Assembly: GCA_026120185.1 (NCBI GenBank)
Contig: JANUWF010003367.1
Coordinates: forward strand, 558,001-622,000
DNA length: 64,000 nucleotides
Reading direction: 5' to 3'
From: Voacanga thouarsii
Lineage: Eukaryota > Streptophyta > Magnoliopsida > Gentianales > Apocynaceae
In this document: piece by piece, positions 37,479-49,736 of the stretch
Layout of the letters: each line of letters begins with the position of its first letter
Numbering within the stretch: the first letter of the stretch is position 1
Notes under the pieces: model-generated
Told to the model about the DNA's origin: nothing
What the model saw: only the letters and a program-made list of their open reading frames with translations
Databases searched by the model: none
Translations under genes and position numbers: made by a program

Positions 37479-38768
37479 TGTTAGCCCTAAGGACTTTCTT
37501 TTATGTTTTGATTTATAACAAACGTTGATATGGACTAACTTATTAATTTCCTGTGATAGGACATGGTTAATCTTTATTCTTCTAAAGTTTTTAGATAAGA
37601 ATTGTTGACAACCTCTTCATCACTGATTTTAAGATTAGAAGATCAAAGGAGAAAATCAGAGTATGAGAAGTTATATATCATGAAAGCTCTTTATGAAGAA
37701 TGATAGACTAGGAAGTGTTATTAAGATATATTTATTAATTCTTATGTCTTCTTATCTTTTTATTCATTTAACTTTACCTTGAAGCTTCAAATGAGATAAT
37801 TTTTAAAGTTTTTAAAATTCACAGAATTTTAAATGGAATAGTTTGAATCCAAAAGGTTCATCCAAAATCCTGTAAACCGGGTTGAGAAATTTTTGTCAAG
37901 AATGTGCCATTTTTGGACTTACCTTTTGGATGCATCTTCGTCCAAAATCTAAGCCTAAAACTCGGATGAGTTTATACAGAAAAATTTGTAGCCGTTTTTT
38001 TTATGACCGTTGGCACTCCCCTTTTGGCTCTATAAATAGCCTTTAAAGTAAGATTAGAAGCAAGATTTTTGAAACATTCATATTAGAAAACTTATTGCTC
38101 AATACTTTCAAAAATCTCCTTTTATATAGCTTCAATGTGAGTTCATTGTGTATCAAAGATAAAAGTAATTTGTGGCTTGTATCTGAGAAAACATCTGCTC
38201 AAGTAAGTGAGCTTATCTCTATTCTATTGATTTTCAATTCTCTATTGTTGTGCAAGGTTGTGGTGTAAAACCCATAGGGGTGAGCCTTGTGTTTTGTGTA
38301 TGTATAAGGTTGTGGTGTAAAACCCATAAGGGTAATCCTTGTTTTTGTGTTTGTGTCAAGGTTGTGGAGTAAAACCTAGTGAGGTGATCTTTGATGTGTT
38401 TGAGAGGTTGTGAAAAATCTAGTGTGGTGATCCTCTCTTGTATGTGAATCGGTTTCATTAAGTAAGGTTAATGAAATAGGATTGAAAATCTTTAAGTGTG
38501 AGGCTTAAGGTAGTGGACGTAGATCATTGTTGATCGAACCACTATACATCTCCTGTCTCATTTTATTCAGTGGTTCATGTACTGTTTTTATGATCTTTCA
38601 CTGTCTAAATCTGAATATACATCTACGAGTACTTGGATAGCTCTCTATGCATCTATAAAGTCCGTCTAAGTATCTTGGTGATAATTCTTGTTCAGCATTT
38701 TAGACAATTCGAAAAAATCATTTTTGCTTGCCAAAAACTTTATTCACCCCCCCGTCTAAGATTTTTCA
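37479..38768. mobile_element. Solo LTR of a different (probably Copia) family, nested in the 3' LTR
   Basis: 1290 bp with TGTTAG...TTTTTCA ends (TG...CA), flanked by perfect 5 bp duplications TGTGA at 37474-37478 and 38769-38773. It contains a TATA box (CTCTATAAATAG at about 38029-38040) and a C-rich run just before its right end. There is no internal coding sequence, primer site or partner LTR, so it looks like a remnant of recombination between two LTRs. The TATA box on the plus strand suggests plus orientation. Confidence 0.85.
38255..38455. repeat. Four imperfect ~50-60 bp tandem repeats inside the solo LTR
   Basis: Units begin AAGGTTGTGGTGTAAAACC, AAGGTTGTGGTGTAAAACC, AAGGTTGTGGAGTAAAACC and GAGGTTGTGAAAAATC, each followed by a G-rich TGATCCTTG-like end. 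The units diverge from left to right. Confidence 0.85.
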
Positions 38769-40094
38769 TGTGACTAGTTAATTAAGACAGACTTGTACAA
38801 TATAACTTATGCACTATATCACCCTTTCTGACTATTCAAATGATCTAATTAACCAGGGCTATGGGAATATGACTTGGATGTTTACTTTAGGGTAGCTCCA
38901 TTGGAAAGTAAAAATATTCCAGGAGTCATGGATTATTGGACTAAAGGTCTAAGGATGGTAGATGTCTATTAGAGAGGTGTTAATACACTATTCCTCTCTA
39001 AATACATGGCGATGTATAGAGGGGTATTTTAATCATTACACATGTAGGTCGAAGACTTTGCTAACACGGCATTGTCCTTGGGGTCAATATTTTTTTATGG
39101 TGATATTAGAAAATATTTAAAATGTAAAATATAGCTATTTATATAGTAGGGGTATTTTGATCATTTTAGTAACCAAGACGATATGTCTTTTGGTCCCCGA
39201 AATGGCCCTTAAGTCATGAAAGATTTGGATTAAGGAATTGACCTTGATAATTATGGGTTTTATTTTATTAGTCCAATTTATTATTGGATTAGAATAAAAT
39301 AAAATATTTGAGAGAAAATATTTATCTAGTTTAATTGGTTAATTAATTATTCAGGCCCAATGCCCAGATTGAATAATTAGAAAATTAATCTAGATATAAA
39401 TTTGATAAAAGGTATAAAATTTTATATTGGTCTATTTGGGCTTGTTAATTATTTATTGGGCTATTTAAGGAAGTTCAGAAAATAAATAATTAAGATTTAT
39501 TATTTATGGGTGTTCAAGCCCAAGAATAAAAAATTTTATCTGACCCAATGAATAAGATTAAGGGTAAAATAAAATTAAAAAAATTATATTAATTACTTAA
39601 AAGTAATTAATTAATTAAATAAAAAAACACGGGATGGATTCCATGTTGTTTCGCGTGAAGGATAATATAAAGTATGGATACTTTCTGCTTTCATGCGGAT
39701 GGATTCTTTCTTGAGGCATCTATTGAAATGAATGGAAAATGAATTGAAGGACAAGTTTTTGGAAGAAGCACTTCGTGGTTCATTTCCTTTGATAGAGAAC
39801 AGAAACCCAATTCACAGAACCAAAGTCTGTGAAACATTCACAGAGAAGAAAAACGTATTGCAAACCCACTTTTTTGAGCTTTCATTGGCTGTGCTACGGA
39901 TACCATTTCGGAAGATCAAAGATTTCGCGCGAATGAGACGTAGTCGACATTTATAAAGACGTGATCCAATAGCTTCTAACATCCTTGTACAAACAGCTAC
40001 ATCAGTACGAATAGGGCTATTTAATCACAGAAGTAAATTTTTCATTTTCCTAACATGCTTTCGTTTTGATGGTTTTTGCTACTTTAAACCTTCA

Positions 40095-40200
40095 TGGCCA
40101 ACATAGTCACAAATTGTATTGAAGATGTGTTATTTTCATATTCTCTTGCCTTAGATCCATTACGTGCTGCAACTAAAATGCCATCAAGGGAGTCCTCACC
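40095..40200 (+). pseudogene. RopGEF (PRONE) pseudogene, 3' part after the Copia insertion
   Basis: Directly after the duplicated TGGCC the frame reads ANIVTNCIEDVLFSYSLALDP, which continues LESYSRVLESLA before the insertion and matches the end of the PRONE domain (LESYSRVLESLA...IEDVL). The frame runs on to a stop near 40199. The C-terminal tail after PRONE is poorly conserved in the family, so the true 3' end is uncertain. Confidence 0.78.
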
Positions 40201-41562
40201 TTCAGCATAACCAAGTGGCATCTCAACTCAAGTCCTTTGGAAGAGACAGAAAAGAAGGCGAAGAGTTGAGTTCTACTACAAGGATACTAAACTCAACTTC
40301 AGTGACATCTAATTTCATGAGTTGGAATTTGGAGTAGATAGATTCAAGTATCAAAAAGGATACTTTCATTGATAATTTGGGAGAGTTGTTGAAGATGGAA
40401 CTGACATAACCATGAGTATTATCGATAATGTATGTTAATACTAGCAAGAAGTTCTCATACATTGATGAGGTTGAGTCCAGCTTATGAAAGTTTGACTATT
40501 TGCCAGCATTGATAAGGTTGAGTTCGGCTTACGAAAATTTGATTGTTTGACATTAACATTATTAGAATTAATAGTCTCCTACAAAGAGTGAAAATGGAAT
40601 AAATATGATTTATTATACAATTAAATTTATACACATTTTATTTGCTAATGAAATAATTTTGGATAATATATGATAATTATCATATTCTATTTTTCATATT
40701 AACTATTAAAAATTTTCTTTTTGTATACGATAAGAAATAATATGAAATTTTATTTTAATTCCAATATATATTTCTATTAATATAGAAATTTTATAAAAAT
40801 ATTAGTTAACATATCAGGCAAAATCTATTCATGTAGCACTGAGTTACCAACTAATCTTAAAACTAATTATGCTAATAGCATTTAAAAAGCAAAAAAAAAA
40901 AAAGAGTAATGCACATCCATAGCTTTGGATAGATTTCAGTTGCATTGACCTTCCAAATTTCAAATGTAAAATTTGGATTCGATGTCCTCTTTAATATCAA
41001 ATACCCTATTATGCCATTGCATCATATAGTGAAAGAAAGTCTGTTAATATGGGATCTTCTATTCTTTCTCAATCATCTATTATCTTAAAATCTATTACTA
41101 TCAGAGATTTTACTACTCCTGTTTGACTTATTCTTACTCTTCTTTAGTTTGCCAATCTAATTATTATAGTGTATCATTATAATCTCAAGATTAATGTTTT
41201 CATTGCAAGTATTATAGCAAGTATTATATATACTTATTTCGTAACGTAGAAAGTTAGAAATTCAAATCCTATTGCTTCTTCCACAATAGTATAAACAAAA
41301 AACACAAAAGAAGGCCACCCACAAAAGCAGTACAATTGAAGATTTAGGGGTGCATTATTTTTTATGGAATTACAACATAAGGGAGCAAATGTGAGATAAC
41401 AAGGAAATTTAAGCGGGCTTTCTCAATTTAACCCTTTTGGATTTCCACCAAAAAACAGTGGCTGGAAAACTGCCACGCAGATTTCCCAGCTACACGGAAA
41501 GCCGGTGAGACAAACCCGAAGCGCTTCAACTACCATAACTGCTCATTTTCACGGATAATCCC
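40201..41562. other. Non-coding region upstream of the plastid PH-like gene
   Basis: AT-rich DNA that may begin with the decayed RopGEF tail and ends with the promoter and leader of the gene at 41563. I found no convincing TATA box near the start. The minus-strand frame at 40223-40462 has no recognisable motif and is not called. Confidence 0.5.
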
Positions 41563-42174
41563 ATGGCGATGGCCAGCGCCACCACCTCCTCCACCTCTAA
41601 CGCCCCAATCCTCTCCCCCGCCACCACCTCCATCACTCACCACCAATCACTCGGTCACATTATCAGAACATTGCCCTTCACCAGAGCAACCTCAAAGTCC
41701 CTGATTAGACCAATCACCAGACTTCAAGTGTCCAGCTCCAAGTCTATCGCCACTTCCACCGCCTCCTCTTCCTCGTCCAAACCTAATCAAGAAACCATCT
41801 TTTTCGACGGTGGAGCTCACTACGGAGACCTTGTGGCAAATCTTCTTCTGGGGTTCACTCTTCTTTGGCTGCCTTTAACTTTAGCTGCCGTCTTTAGGGC
41901 GTTTTACTTGAGGTACCGGTTCACAAATTTAAGGGTCACTGTAATATCTGGGCTAACTGGTCAGGATAGGAACGACTTCTCATACAAAGTGATCAAGGAT
42001 GTTCAAGTTGTTCCCAGGTTTATTGGTGAATGGGGTGATATTATCATTACTCTGCAAGATGGGACTAAGGTGGACTTGAGAAGTGTTCCCAAGTTCAGAG
42101 AAATTGCCAAGTATTGTCTGTCCATGGCTGAGAAACCTGCGGTTTTAAAAGAATCTGGGCCTAAAGGTTTTTAA
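41563..42174 (+). CDS. Plastid-targeted membrane protein with bacterial PH-like (bPH2/DUF304-type) domain
   Basis: Intronless, 203 residues. Residues 1-75 are rich in Ser, Thr and Ala with basic residues and almost no acids, typical of a chloroplast transit peptide. A conserved DGGAHYGDL block (82-90) leads into one strong membrane helix (about 90-114), then RYRFTNLRVTVISGL and a beta-rich domain (117-190) with GEWGDIIITLQDGTKVDLRSVPKFREI. This layout, helix then bPH-like fold, matches small uncharacterised proteins of cyanobacteria and plant plastids, suggesting descent from the plastid ancestor. The precise function is not known to me; a thylakoid or envelope location is inferred. The ATG at 41563 is preferred over the in-frame ATG at 41569 as the first in the frame. 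No lesion is visible. Confidence 0.88.
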   Translation: MAMASATTSSTSNAPILSPATTSITHHQSLGHIIRTLPFTRATSKSLIRPITRLQVSSSKSIATSTASSSSSKPNQETIFFDGGAHYGDLVANLLLGFTLLWLPLTLAAVFRAFYLRYRFTNLRVTVISGLTGQDRNDFSYKVIKDVQVVPRFIGEWGDIIITLQDGTKVDLRSVPKFREIAKYCLSMAEKPAVLKESGPKGF

Positions 42175-45100
42175 GACATGCGACATTTTTATATGGAGTT
42201 TATTTCATTGCTCATCTTGTTCAATATTGAAACATCGGCAAATTGATATATTTTTGAAAATCTTGCTGTAATTATACTCTTGATGTAGCCATCAATTTTT
42301 CGTTCAAGGACGAATCTACTGTCCTGTAATGATTTTCTTCATTTTGGTTTCTTTGCATTTAAAGGGATGTAATTTTAACTGGTTGGCTCTTGATGTTGTA
42401 CTTACCTTGCAATTAGAATTCTGTTTGGTTAATTAACAGTGTTTAGGAGGTCTATGTTCCTTTCGATGTCTCATTGTCTTGCAAAGAGCTTGTTCTTATT
42501 AACCTTAATCTGTATCGAAATTAAAGAATGACCTTACATTAAACCTTAAACCCCAAGATCAAGAACACGGACTAGATTTAACTTTTTCTTGTTCTATATG
42601 CCCAACTATAAGCCATTTGCCTACAGAGCATCCTGCTTACTTCGAGTCTAGAAGTGCATACTGAAGCACCTACATTAGTTCTTGCCATGTAATAGTTGTT
42701 TCTTTTCCTGATTTATATCCTTAGGAAACTTTCTGAATCCAAATGTTCACAATTATAATGGAAATCCTTGTTCCTAGAAGGAAGTAGTTATTGTTCAGGC
42801 CCAATATGCAGCTGCAATTCTTTGGTGAAATTCTGGGGTGCTATATGGAAGTTGCTTCAACTTGGATCACATTTTGTCTATCACCAATTTGGCTAGCGAT
42901 AACTAGGGTCCAATGAAATCACACAGAATATTTTGTTATTGTTCGGCATGGACTTCAGGTAACGGAATACATAGAGTGCAATCAAAACCGCTTGCCACTT
43001 CAATGATGTGTGGCAGATGAAGCTATTTTATGCGCCTGAAGCTGAGGTTGTAAAGTCACTGTAAAAGTAAAGTTTCTGTATGCAGATAGCCCTCTATTAC
43101 CTGTTAGTTCTCTATGCTGGGCTGGCTTTGCAGTCAGCGTGACTGCCCAAGCTCAATACTACAACATGATTGCCCTTTATTTCTGTTAGCACTCACTGTC
43201 TCTAACCATTGTTCCATGCTGGAAAATTAAATCTGACAGGAACCTGTCGCTCCTTGATTAACCTTGTTTTCGACAATTACAGAATACCCTTCAGGTTTTA
43301 CAATTTACCTTTTGTTTTTAATTGAAGACTCGAGCTACTTCTAGTAATTATCTGGTTAAAACGAACAATAGAACAAAGATAGATAGCAGAGATCATGATT
43401 GTATATTGAGTCCTATACGATGCTTGTGCACTCTGAATCTCTGATCATCTTCCCTACATTCTTTGGCAGATGAATGAAAAGAATAGAAGAGAAAACTGGG
43501 CCAACATAAAGTATTAAAAGGAACTGAAGCTGGGGTATCATTCTTGAGACTTTTGACTGATGTTCAGTGGTTTATTCTTTTTCTGTTCTATGTAGTTTAC
43601 TGAGAAAGAAAAGCTTAGCTACAATGGCTGTGGAGAAATTGAAAGATAGCCAGGTGGTGTCTAGTCATGGCTGTGGCAGAGCAGACCAGTCTAGTTTGGT
43701 GAATTCCAGTATTACAACCGAGCATCTTTATTGAAAGATGTTAAAGAGTATGACCGGTGACCCCCCATTTTTGGGACGGGAATGTTGTCAATCTTCCCAG
43801 TGCCTTTAAGGCTTTTCAGGCTACAACGCGACGTTTGTCCTTCTTCATACGAAAGTTTTAGCTGTTAGATGAATGGAACAGTTCTACTTCTCGTGTCTTA
43901 AAGCGATCACCATTTGCTTTTCTATCTACAAATTTGAAAATCACAAACAATTAATCTTGGCAAGGTCTAAATAAGAGTGCATGAACCCTACCTGCACACT
44001 TTGGGATACACCGGAGAACACTAATTTGAGATTTGCTAAGCAAGCAAGTCTGAAAGCACTCCTGCTGGCTTTGATCTTTTTCTGCTAACTGGGGCTCTAG
44101 GATTTAAAAGATGTTATCTCTAGCAGGCCCCTCGAATAATCTCTATAATTACATATTGATGCAGCTTGGCAGCCTAGTGCTTTTAAAAACAATATCTTCT
44201 CCGTTCTTTCTTGTTGATTTTGGGCCATTTTCTCTGCAATTTTTCATTGCTTTATATAATCTTTTTTCTTCTCTTTGGCATCAATTTTAGAAGACATCAT
44301 AATTTGGCTCAACTCTGTTTCTGATCAAGTAATGAGATCTTGAAGCTTTAAGAATGTTGGCACGTGATCTCATGTATATCACTTTCCCTCTCCATAATTT
44401 ATTTTATCATTTAGTTCCATCTGCCTCTTTCTTTTTGTTTGTGGATTAAGCCAAGTTGTCACTTCTTCACAAGCACAAAATGGACAAGATACATTTCTTG
44501 TTCTTTCTTCTCATCTGCCTTTTGGCATTCGAGGTCACATTATGGGCATATGCTAATCTCTTCTTTTCTTAGTAGATTGTCTCAATAGGAATTACACGAG
44601 TCTTGAAAACCTTATGGTTTGATGTGACTTAAGTACACCCGATTCCTATGTTGTCAAACCATAATGTTTATACACAATGTTCAACAATGTATATATTGTC
44701 TCTAGCTAGCCACATTAGAGCCAGCTTTTGTACGGGGTGGTAATATAGTCAACAAGTGTATCATCATACAACAATGCAAGGGGAGAAATGATTTGGAACG
44801 CTTTAAGAGTTGATCCCGGCTAATCACTACAACCAAGACTATTAACATCTAGAACACTCTATTAATTAGTAAAAAAAATATATACAAGAGAGTAGGTAAG
44901 ATTTCTATTCTTTTTTGTTTATATAGAGAAGTTTCTAATTTCTACCATTATCTATCAAGTAATTAATCAAATGAAAAGAACGGATAAGAGAGAGTGAGAG
45001 TTGATAACAAGGAATCTGGCGATCGCAAAAGGAATAAAACAATAAAGGGGGAAGAGGGGTGATGGGAATACGAGAGGGAGGCATAGGATTCCCAAACCCT

Positions 45101-45555
45101 CCTTTCTCTTTTACGAGAGCGTGCTTTGCAGAAAAAGATGGGGAGAGAAAGCGTTGGTGAAAATCCACACTCCTTATGACCTTGAAAAGGTTGCTCTAAT
45201 TGTCACCGAAGAGCAAAGAGAGAAAAAGAGGGTACCCACACACGTTGTAGGAATCCCAAGCATATAACCCTACATTCACATAAAGCTTTGGTATACACTA
45301 CAAATTACCTCCATTTTCATCCCACACGTGGGGTCTTTTCCTTTTCTTTTCTTTCTTCTCTTTTCATTAGATTTTGTACTTTGCCCTGCTGTAAATTGTA
45401 AATTCTCATTTAAATCTAGGCTAGGGGAGAAAAAATTGTGTGTGTGTGTTAGTGGTAGAGATTGAGTTATATACAAACCTTTCAAATTATAAATCAGGTC
45501 ATTTAAATATTGAGTTATTAGTGGATGATGTAAAAAAATAATAATAAACGTTTGC

Positions 45556-45558
<3 letters not shown>

Positions 45559-45599
<41 letters not shown>
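45559..45599. repeat. (AT)20 microsatellite
   Basis: About 41 bp of uninterrupted AT dinucleotides. Read in minus frames it yields a false YIYIYIYI peptide. Confidence 0.95.
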
Positions 45600-45601
<2 letters not shown>

Positions 45602-46031
45602 GGAAAAACAAAAAACGTAATAGATAAAAAGCACAAATAAAGGGAGAAAAACACAAATAGAAAGAGTTTGTACTCTTTGTTATTGCTTGTTAATTGTGTG
45701 TTCCCGGCCAAACTTTGTGGCAAAAAATGCTATTCTCTTTTCTAAGCTTCATCATTATGTTATACAACTTTCAGCTTAGTCCAACTCCAATTAAGTAGCA
45801 AAAAGAGAGATGTGTTCAATAAGGGAGCGTCTTCTAAATAGAAGTAGATTTGACCTATCACTTTAGAATGAAAAAGTAAGATTACCCTATATGTAATTCA
45901 TATATGATTGAGGAAATTAAGCACAAACAACAAAACAATAAATTGGAATGTACTTAAAAAGAGCTATCATAGTGCTTTCATTTCATTCTCTTAAAAGATT
46001 AATTATCAGTATAGTTGATAAAATTATCTAA

Positions 46032-46337
46032 TAGTTGAGTACTTGATTTGAGATTATTAAGATAATGTTCAATCTCTGAACAAAAAATGTCATCTCAATA
46101 ATAAATTCTATTGTCTAACTGAAATTTATCATCATTTTTTTAAAGAAGAAATCATCACTAAGCTAATAATGTGAAATTAACAGCTAAGTACTTGATGCGA
46201 GTTTATCGACATGATATTCAATCTTTAAAGAAAAAAATATTATCTCAATAATAAATACGAATGTCCAACCAAAATTCCTTTTATTTTTTTTTTAAAGAAG
46301 AAATCGTCACGAAGCTAATAATAATATGTGAAATTAA
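46032..46337. repeat. Diverged ~150 bp tandem duplication
   Basis: 46032-46181 and 46182-46337 share in order AAGTACTTGAT / GAGTACTTGAT, ATTCAATCT / GTTCAATCT, ATCTCAATAATAAAT, TTTTAAAGAAGAAATC, AAGCTAATAAT and GTGAAATTAA. They differ by many substitutions and a few indels, so the event is old. Confidence 0.75.
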
Positions 46338-49300
46338 AACTAAAGAAGTAAAGATTGATCCAATAAAGTAAGTCCCTTTTAAATTTTTTTTTTCTTTTCC
46401 CCTTTCCCCTTCAATATATATTATACTTAATAGTAAAATGCATGCAATTGAATAGTGAGCCTCACCTTTTTCTTTTTCCGTTTCTTTTGCTAGGAAACCG
46501 AATAGTGAACTTCACTTTCAACTCAAGGGCCCGTCTAAGTTGATCATAGTAATTTATTTTCCTACACAAAAATTGAAATAAAGGTCATAAAGAATATGAA
46601 TGGAGTCTCTAGTGAAAAAAGTAGGGGGATAAAAGCAAGAGCATATACTAAAAAAACACATGATCAATACCTTGCTTTAATCAGTTTAAATTAGGGTTTA
46701 ACTTTCACTAGAAATTGATCTCTGATTATATTTAATTAATGCCAATAAGCACTGCCTTTCAGAATATTTTGTAGGGCGGCATAATTAATTTTATTTAACA
46801 GATCATATTAGGTTGATAGTTTGTGATTAATAATAAATTAGTATATATTTACCCGAGATAAACTTCTTGATTCGACAAGAAAAACTATATATATAATTAA
46901 TTAAATTATTGTCTTAATTATGTACGATTTAATGTGATTTTTGGAGGGTGTGATAATTAATGATGGATATTAGGGCATAAGGGTTTGCTCCAATTTTGTT
47001 CTAATTGTGCTCTAAAAGGCCCACGTGATGTTTTTGTTTCCCTTTCTCGTGGTCTTTTAGGACTTTCCTTCCTCTTCTTTTCCACCTTTGGGTTTTCTTT
47101 TCCGTTTTCTTTTCCTTATTAAGCAAAGAAAATGCAGGTGAGAAGTGAGAAGTGACACTAGGCAAATCTCCATTGCTGGGATGGCCGCTCTTAGTTGAAA
47201 TGATGAGAAGGTTTATCAAGCAAAAAAGAAAAGAGTATTCCTACTACTACTACACATTAAGCCCCACCTCAAGTCATCAATCTCTTTGGGAACTTGGGCC
47301 TCCACCTCGCTACCATCACCAATAAACTTGCTAAGCATCACTACCACTTTTTTTTTTCTTTTCATACTCACAATCATTTCCTTCATCCCCAAATTAATTC
47401 ATTTTGAATTTCACAAGGCTTTTGTGAAAAAGACCTACACTCCATACATAATACATTGCATGGTAATGGGAAACAAAAAAAAGAAACAAATTAAATGTCC
47501 GAGAAAAAAAAACTAATTTAATGTATTTTTCCTTTTTTTGCCAAGTAAAAGGAAGAACGGGATGATCATAATCATTTCTAGGCGAGTTTTCTGTTAGTGC
47601 AAAAAATATTTACTTTAATTTATAACTATTGCTAAAAGAATAAACTTGTTAATAAAATTAGTAGTATATAATAATTCAAGAATAGAGGTAAAAGATGTTT
47701 TTTTTTTTTTAATATTCTTTATCATTTTGATTATAACCCTTCTTTGAGAGGTGGGGAAATGTCATTTAGGTCTAGGCCAGCGGCATTATTTTTTTGCAAA
47801 GATATGGTCTAATAACAACTACTAAAGATGCAAGAAATTTCTACTTTGCAAAGAGCTAGCCCTACCATTGTTGAAGTTTGAATGATGCATATTTTACAAG
47901 AAACGCTCCTGGAAATCATTCTCATTGTTCAAATCAAACATGCTTTCTGATCATCGACAAGAATCGAGCCTTTTTTCCCCCCTCGCAAACTTCTGCAGGT
48001 ATTTTCTTGATCATTAGTAAAAGTTAATGGTCATGAGAGGCTCCAAAGTAATAAAATTACCAGCTAGAGAAGCCATGAAAGTACTCAAACTCAATCATTT
48101 TTGTCCATCTTTATCGTTTTCTTGTCACGGGAATCATAGTCAATTTATCAAAACTACATCAAGAAATGCTATAAGTACATTCAAGATCATCATGAGCTCA
48201 TTCGGCTCAGTCTTTGAATGATCATTTAAATATGTTTTAAGCACAATCAAATCAACTCATGGCCCTGAAAATTAGCTAGCTAGTCAAACTCCAACTCTGT
48301 TAACAGAATCTACTGAACTATGGAAGAAGTAATGTGCCCAAATGAAACCCTACACTTAGAAATGATGATCATAAAAGTGGTCTAAAGACCAAAGACTCGC
48401 TACATGGAATTTCAAGATGGAATAGGAAACATCCCTTCTTCCACCCAAGCAAAAAAACAACAATGGAAAGAAAACAAAATGAGCACTGACAAATTTAGGG
48501 CATAGTGAAGGGATCAGGGTGGGTGAGTGGAGGGAGGATATTTCCTTTCGAAAATTATGGCATGTAGTGTTAAAGATGAGCTACTGTAAGGTTTTTTCAA
48601 CATGGAAAAGTTGAAGAGATGTGGGGAGATGGGAAGCTTTTGCATAGGGTGCCGTCGGGGTTGGCCTTTTTTGGTATCAATGTTATACCTTGATGGCTGC
48701 TTGTGGGACAAACATCACCGACCCTTCATCCCTTCTGGTCTTCCAGGCCCTTTGAGCAGTTTCCACCATTCTTACAAATTACCTTTTATATCTTGCACTT
48801 AGATTCCCTCCATCTGAAAGTTATCTTTGCGCGTTCCAATTTCATCGTTATATTATATACGTATTGAAAGACGAACCATTATTAATTATTAAATTTGATA
48901 AATTATATTTGGTATTTATATCTAAAAAGATTATATAAAATAAATTTAAAGATAATACAGGGACATTCAATCAATAATGCATAGCTTCATTCCACTTGTC
49001 GAGAATGATAAGAAAAACAAAATAGGTTTAATCATGTATAGTCATCGTGTGGATAATTTGTAGGTGTGATACTTGAATGAGTGAATGAATAGCCCATTTT
49101 TGGCGGGAGATTTCGCCATCAAGAAAGAGACGAATGAGACGAGACGGCCATTGGCAATTTCCTTTGCTCATAACAAGGGCTCCACTCTTTCAATTTGATT
49201 CAAAAAAAAGATGGAAACCTCATCACAAAACACAAAAAACCTTTCCATTTGGCATTTGTATTTGTAGTCCACTTGGCCAAGAAAACAAGTAGACACCATC

Positions 49301-49736
49301 AAGAGACAATATTAGACCAAAGAGGGCCTTCAATTCTATGATGCTTTGTAGGCTAGGTAGTCTTATTATCTTGAAAGACTATAATGATAATGCCAAAATA
49401 ATCTTCTAAGACATGGATTAATGCTTAGATTATAGGGTCTATTTGATGTAAATGGGGTTATTTTTTATTAAGTGGAAGGCCTTTCTTGATGATATGATAT
49501 TTCTTTGGATAATTTATTTGAATCTTTTGGAATTCTTTTATCACGAAGGGCCATCTTGATTCTTGGGTGTGCAGAATAGTACCCCACAAGCCAATTTGAA
49601 ACTGAATTAGAAGGGTAGATGGAGACACAGTTAGGTGTAAGTCACTTCATTTACAAAATTTGAATAGTAGTTTATTGACAAACGTTGGCGTGCATTTAAG
49701 TCCTAACATAGTGTTGATTTTGATGTTGCAACGGTA

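Larger units (their letters stand above)
30046..40094 (+). mobile_element. Copia LTR retrotransposon, element 2, inserted in the RopGEF pseudogene (~10.0 kb)
   Basis: LTRs at 30046-31885 and 36946-40094 flank PBS, leader, gag and pol in plus orientation. The family is the same as element 1 but inverted. A perfect 5 bp target duplication TGGCC lies at 30041-30045 and 40095-40099. The 3' LTR is longer because a 1290 bp solo LTR of another family sits in it. The internal region has lost about 0.57 kb of reverse transcriptase, including the YVDD site, and has several stops. It cannot encode its own transposition but keeps both LTRs, PBS and purine tract. Confidence 0.96.
36946..40094 (+). repeat. 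3' LTR of Copia element 2, interrupted by a solo LTR
   Basis: The LTR sequence is 36946-37478 plus 38774-40094. Removing the insert and one 5 bp duplication leaves about 1854 bp, the normal length for this family. The end at 40094 is followed directly by the TGGCC target duplication. Confidence 0.93.
42175..49736. other. Long non-coding region after the plastid PH-like gene
   Basis: The first ~200 bp should be 3' UTR. The rest holds no exon, RNA gene or transposon that I can support. Open frames such as 45276-45656 (-) are produced by a TA microsatellite and low-complexity DNA. Sections near 42600-44300 are less AT-rich than their surroundings but carry no protein similarity I recognise. Confidence 0.5.

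Noticed and set aside
45040..45110. Possible microRNA-like hairpin (GGGAAT / ATTCCC arms)
   Set aside because: Only six paired bases and no match to a plant microRNA I know; too weak to report.
45276..45656. 126-codon minus-strand open frame
   Set aside because: It depends on the AT microsatellite (YIYIYI run) and low-complexity DNA; no domain or splice context.
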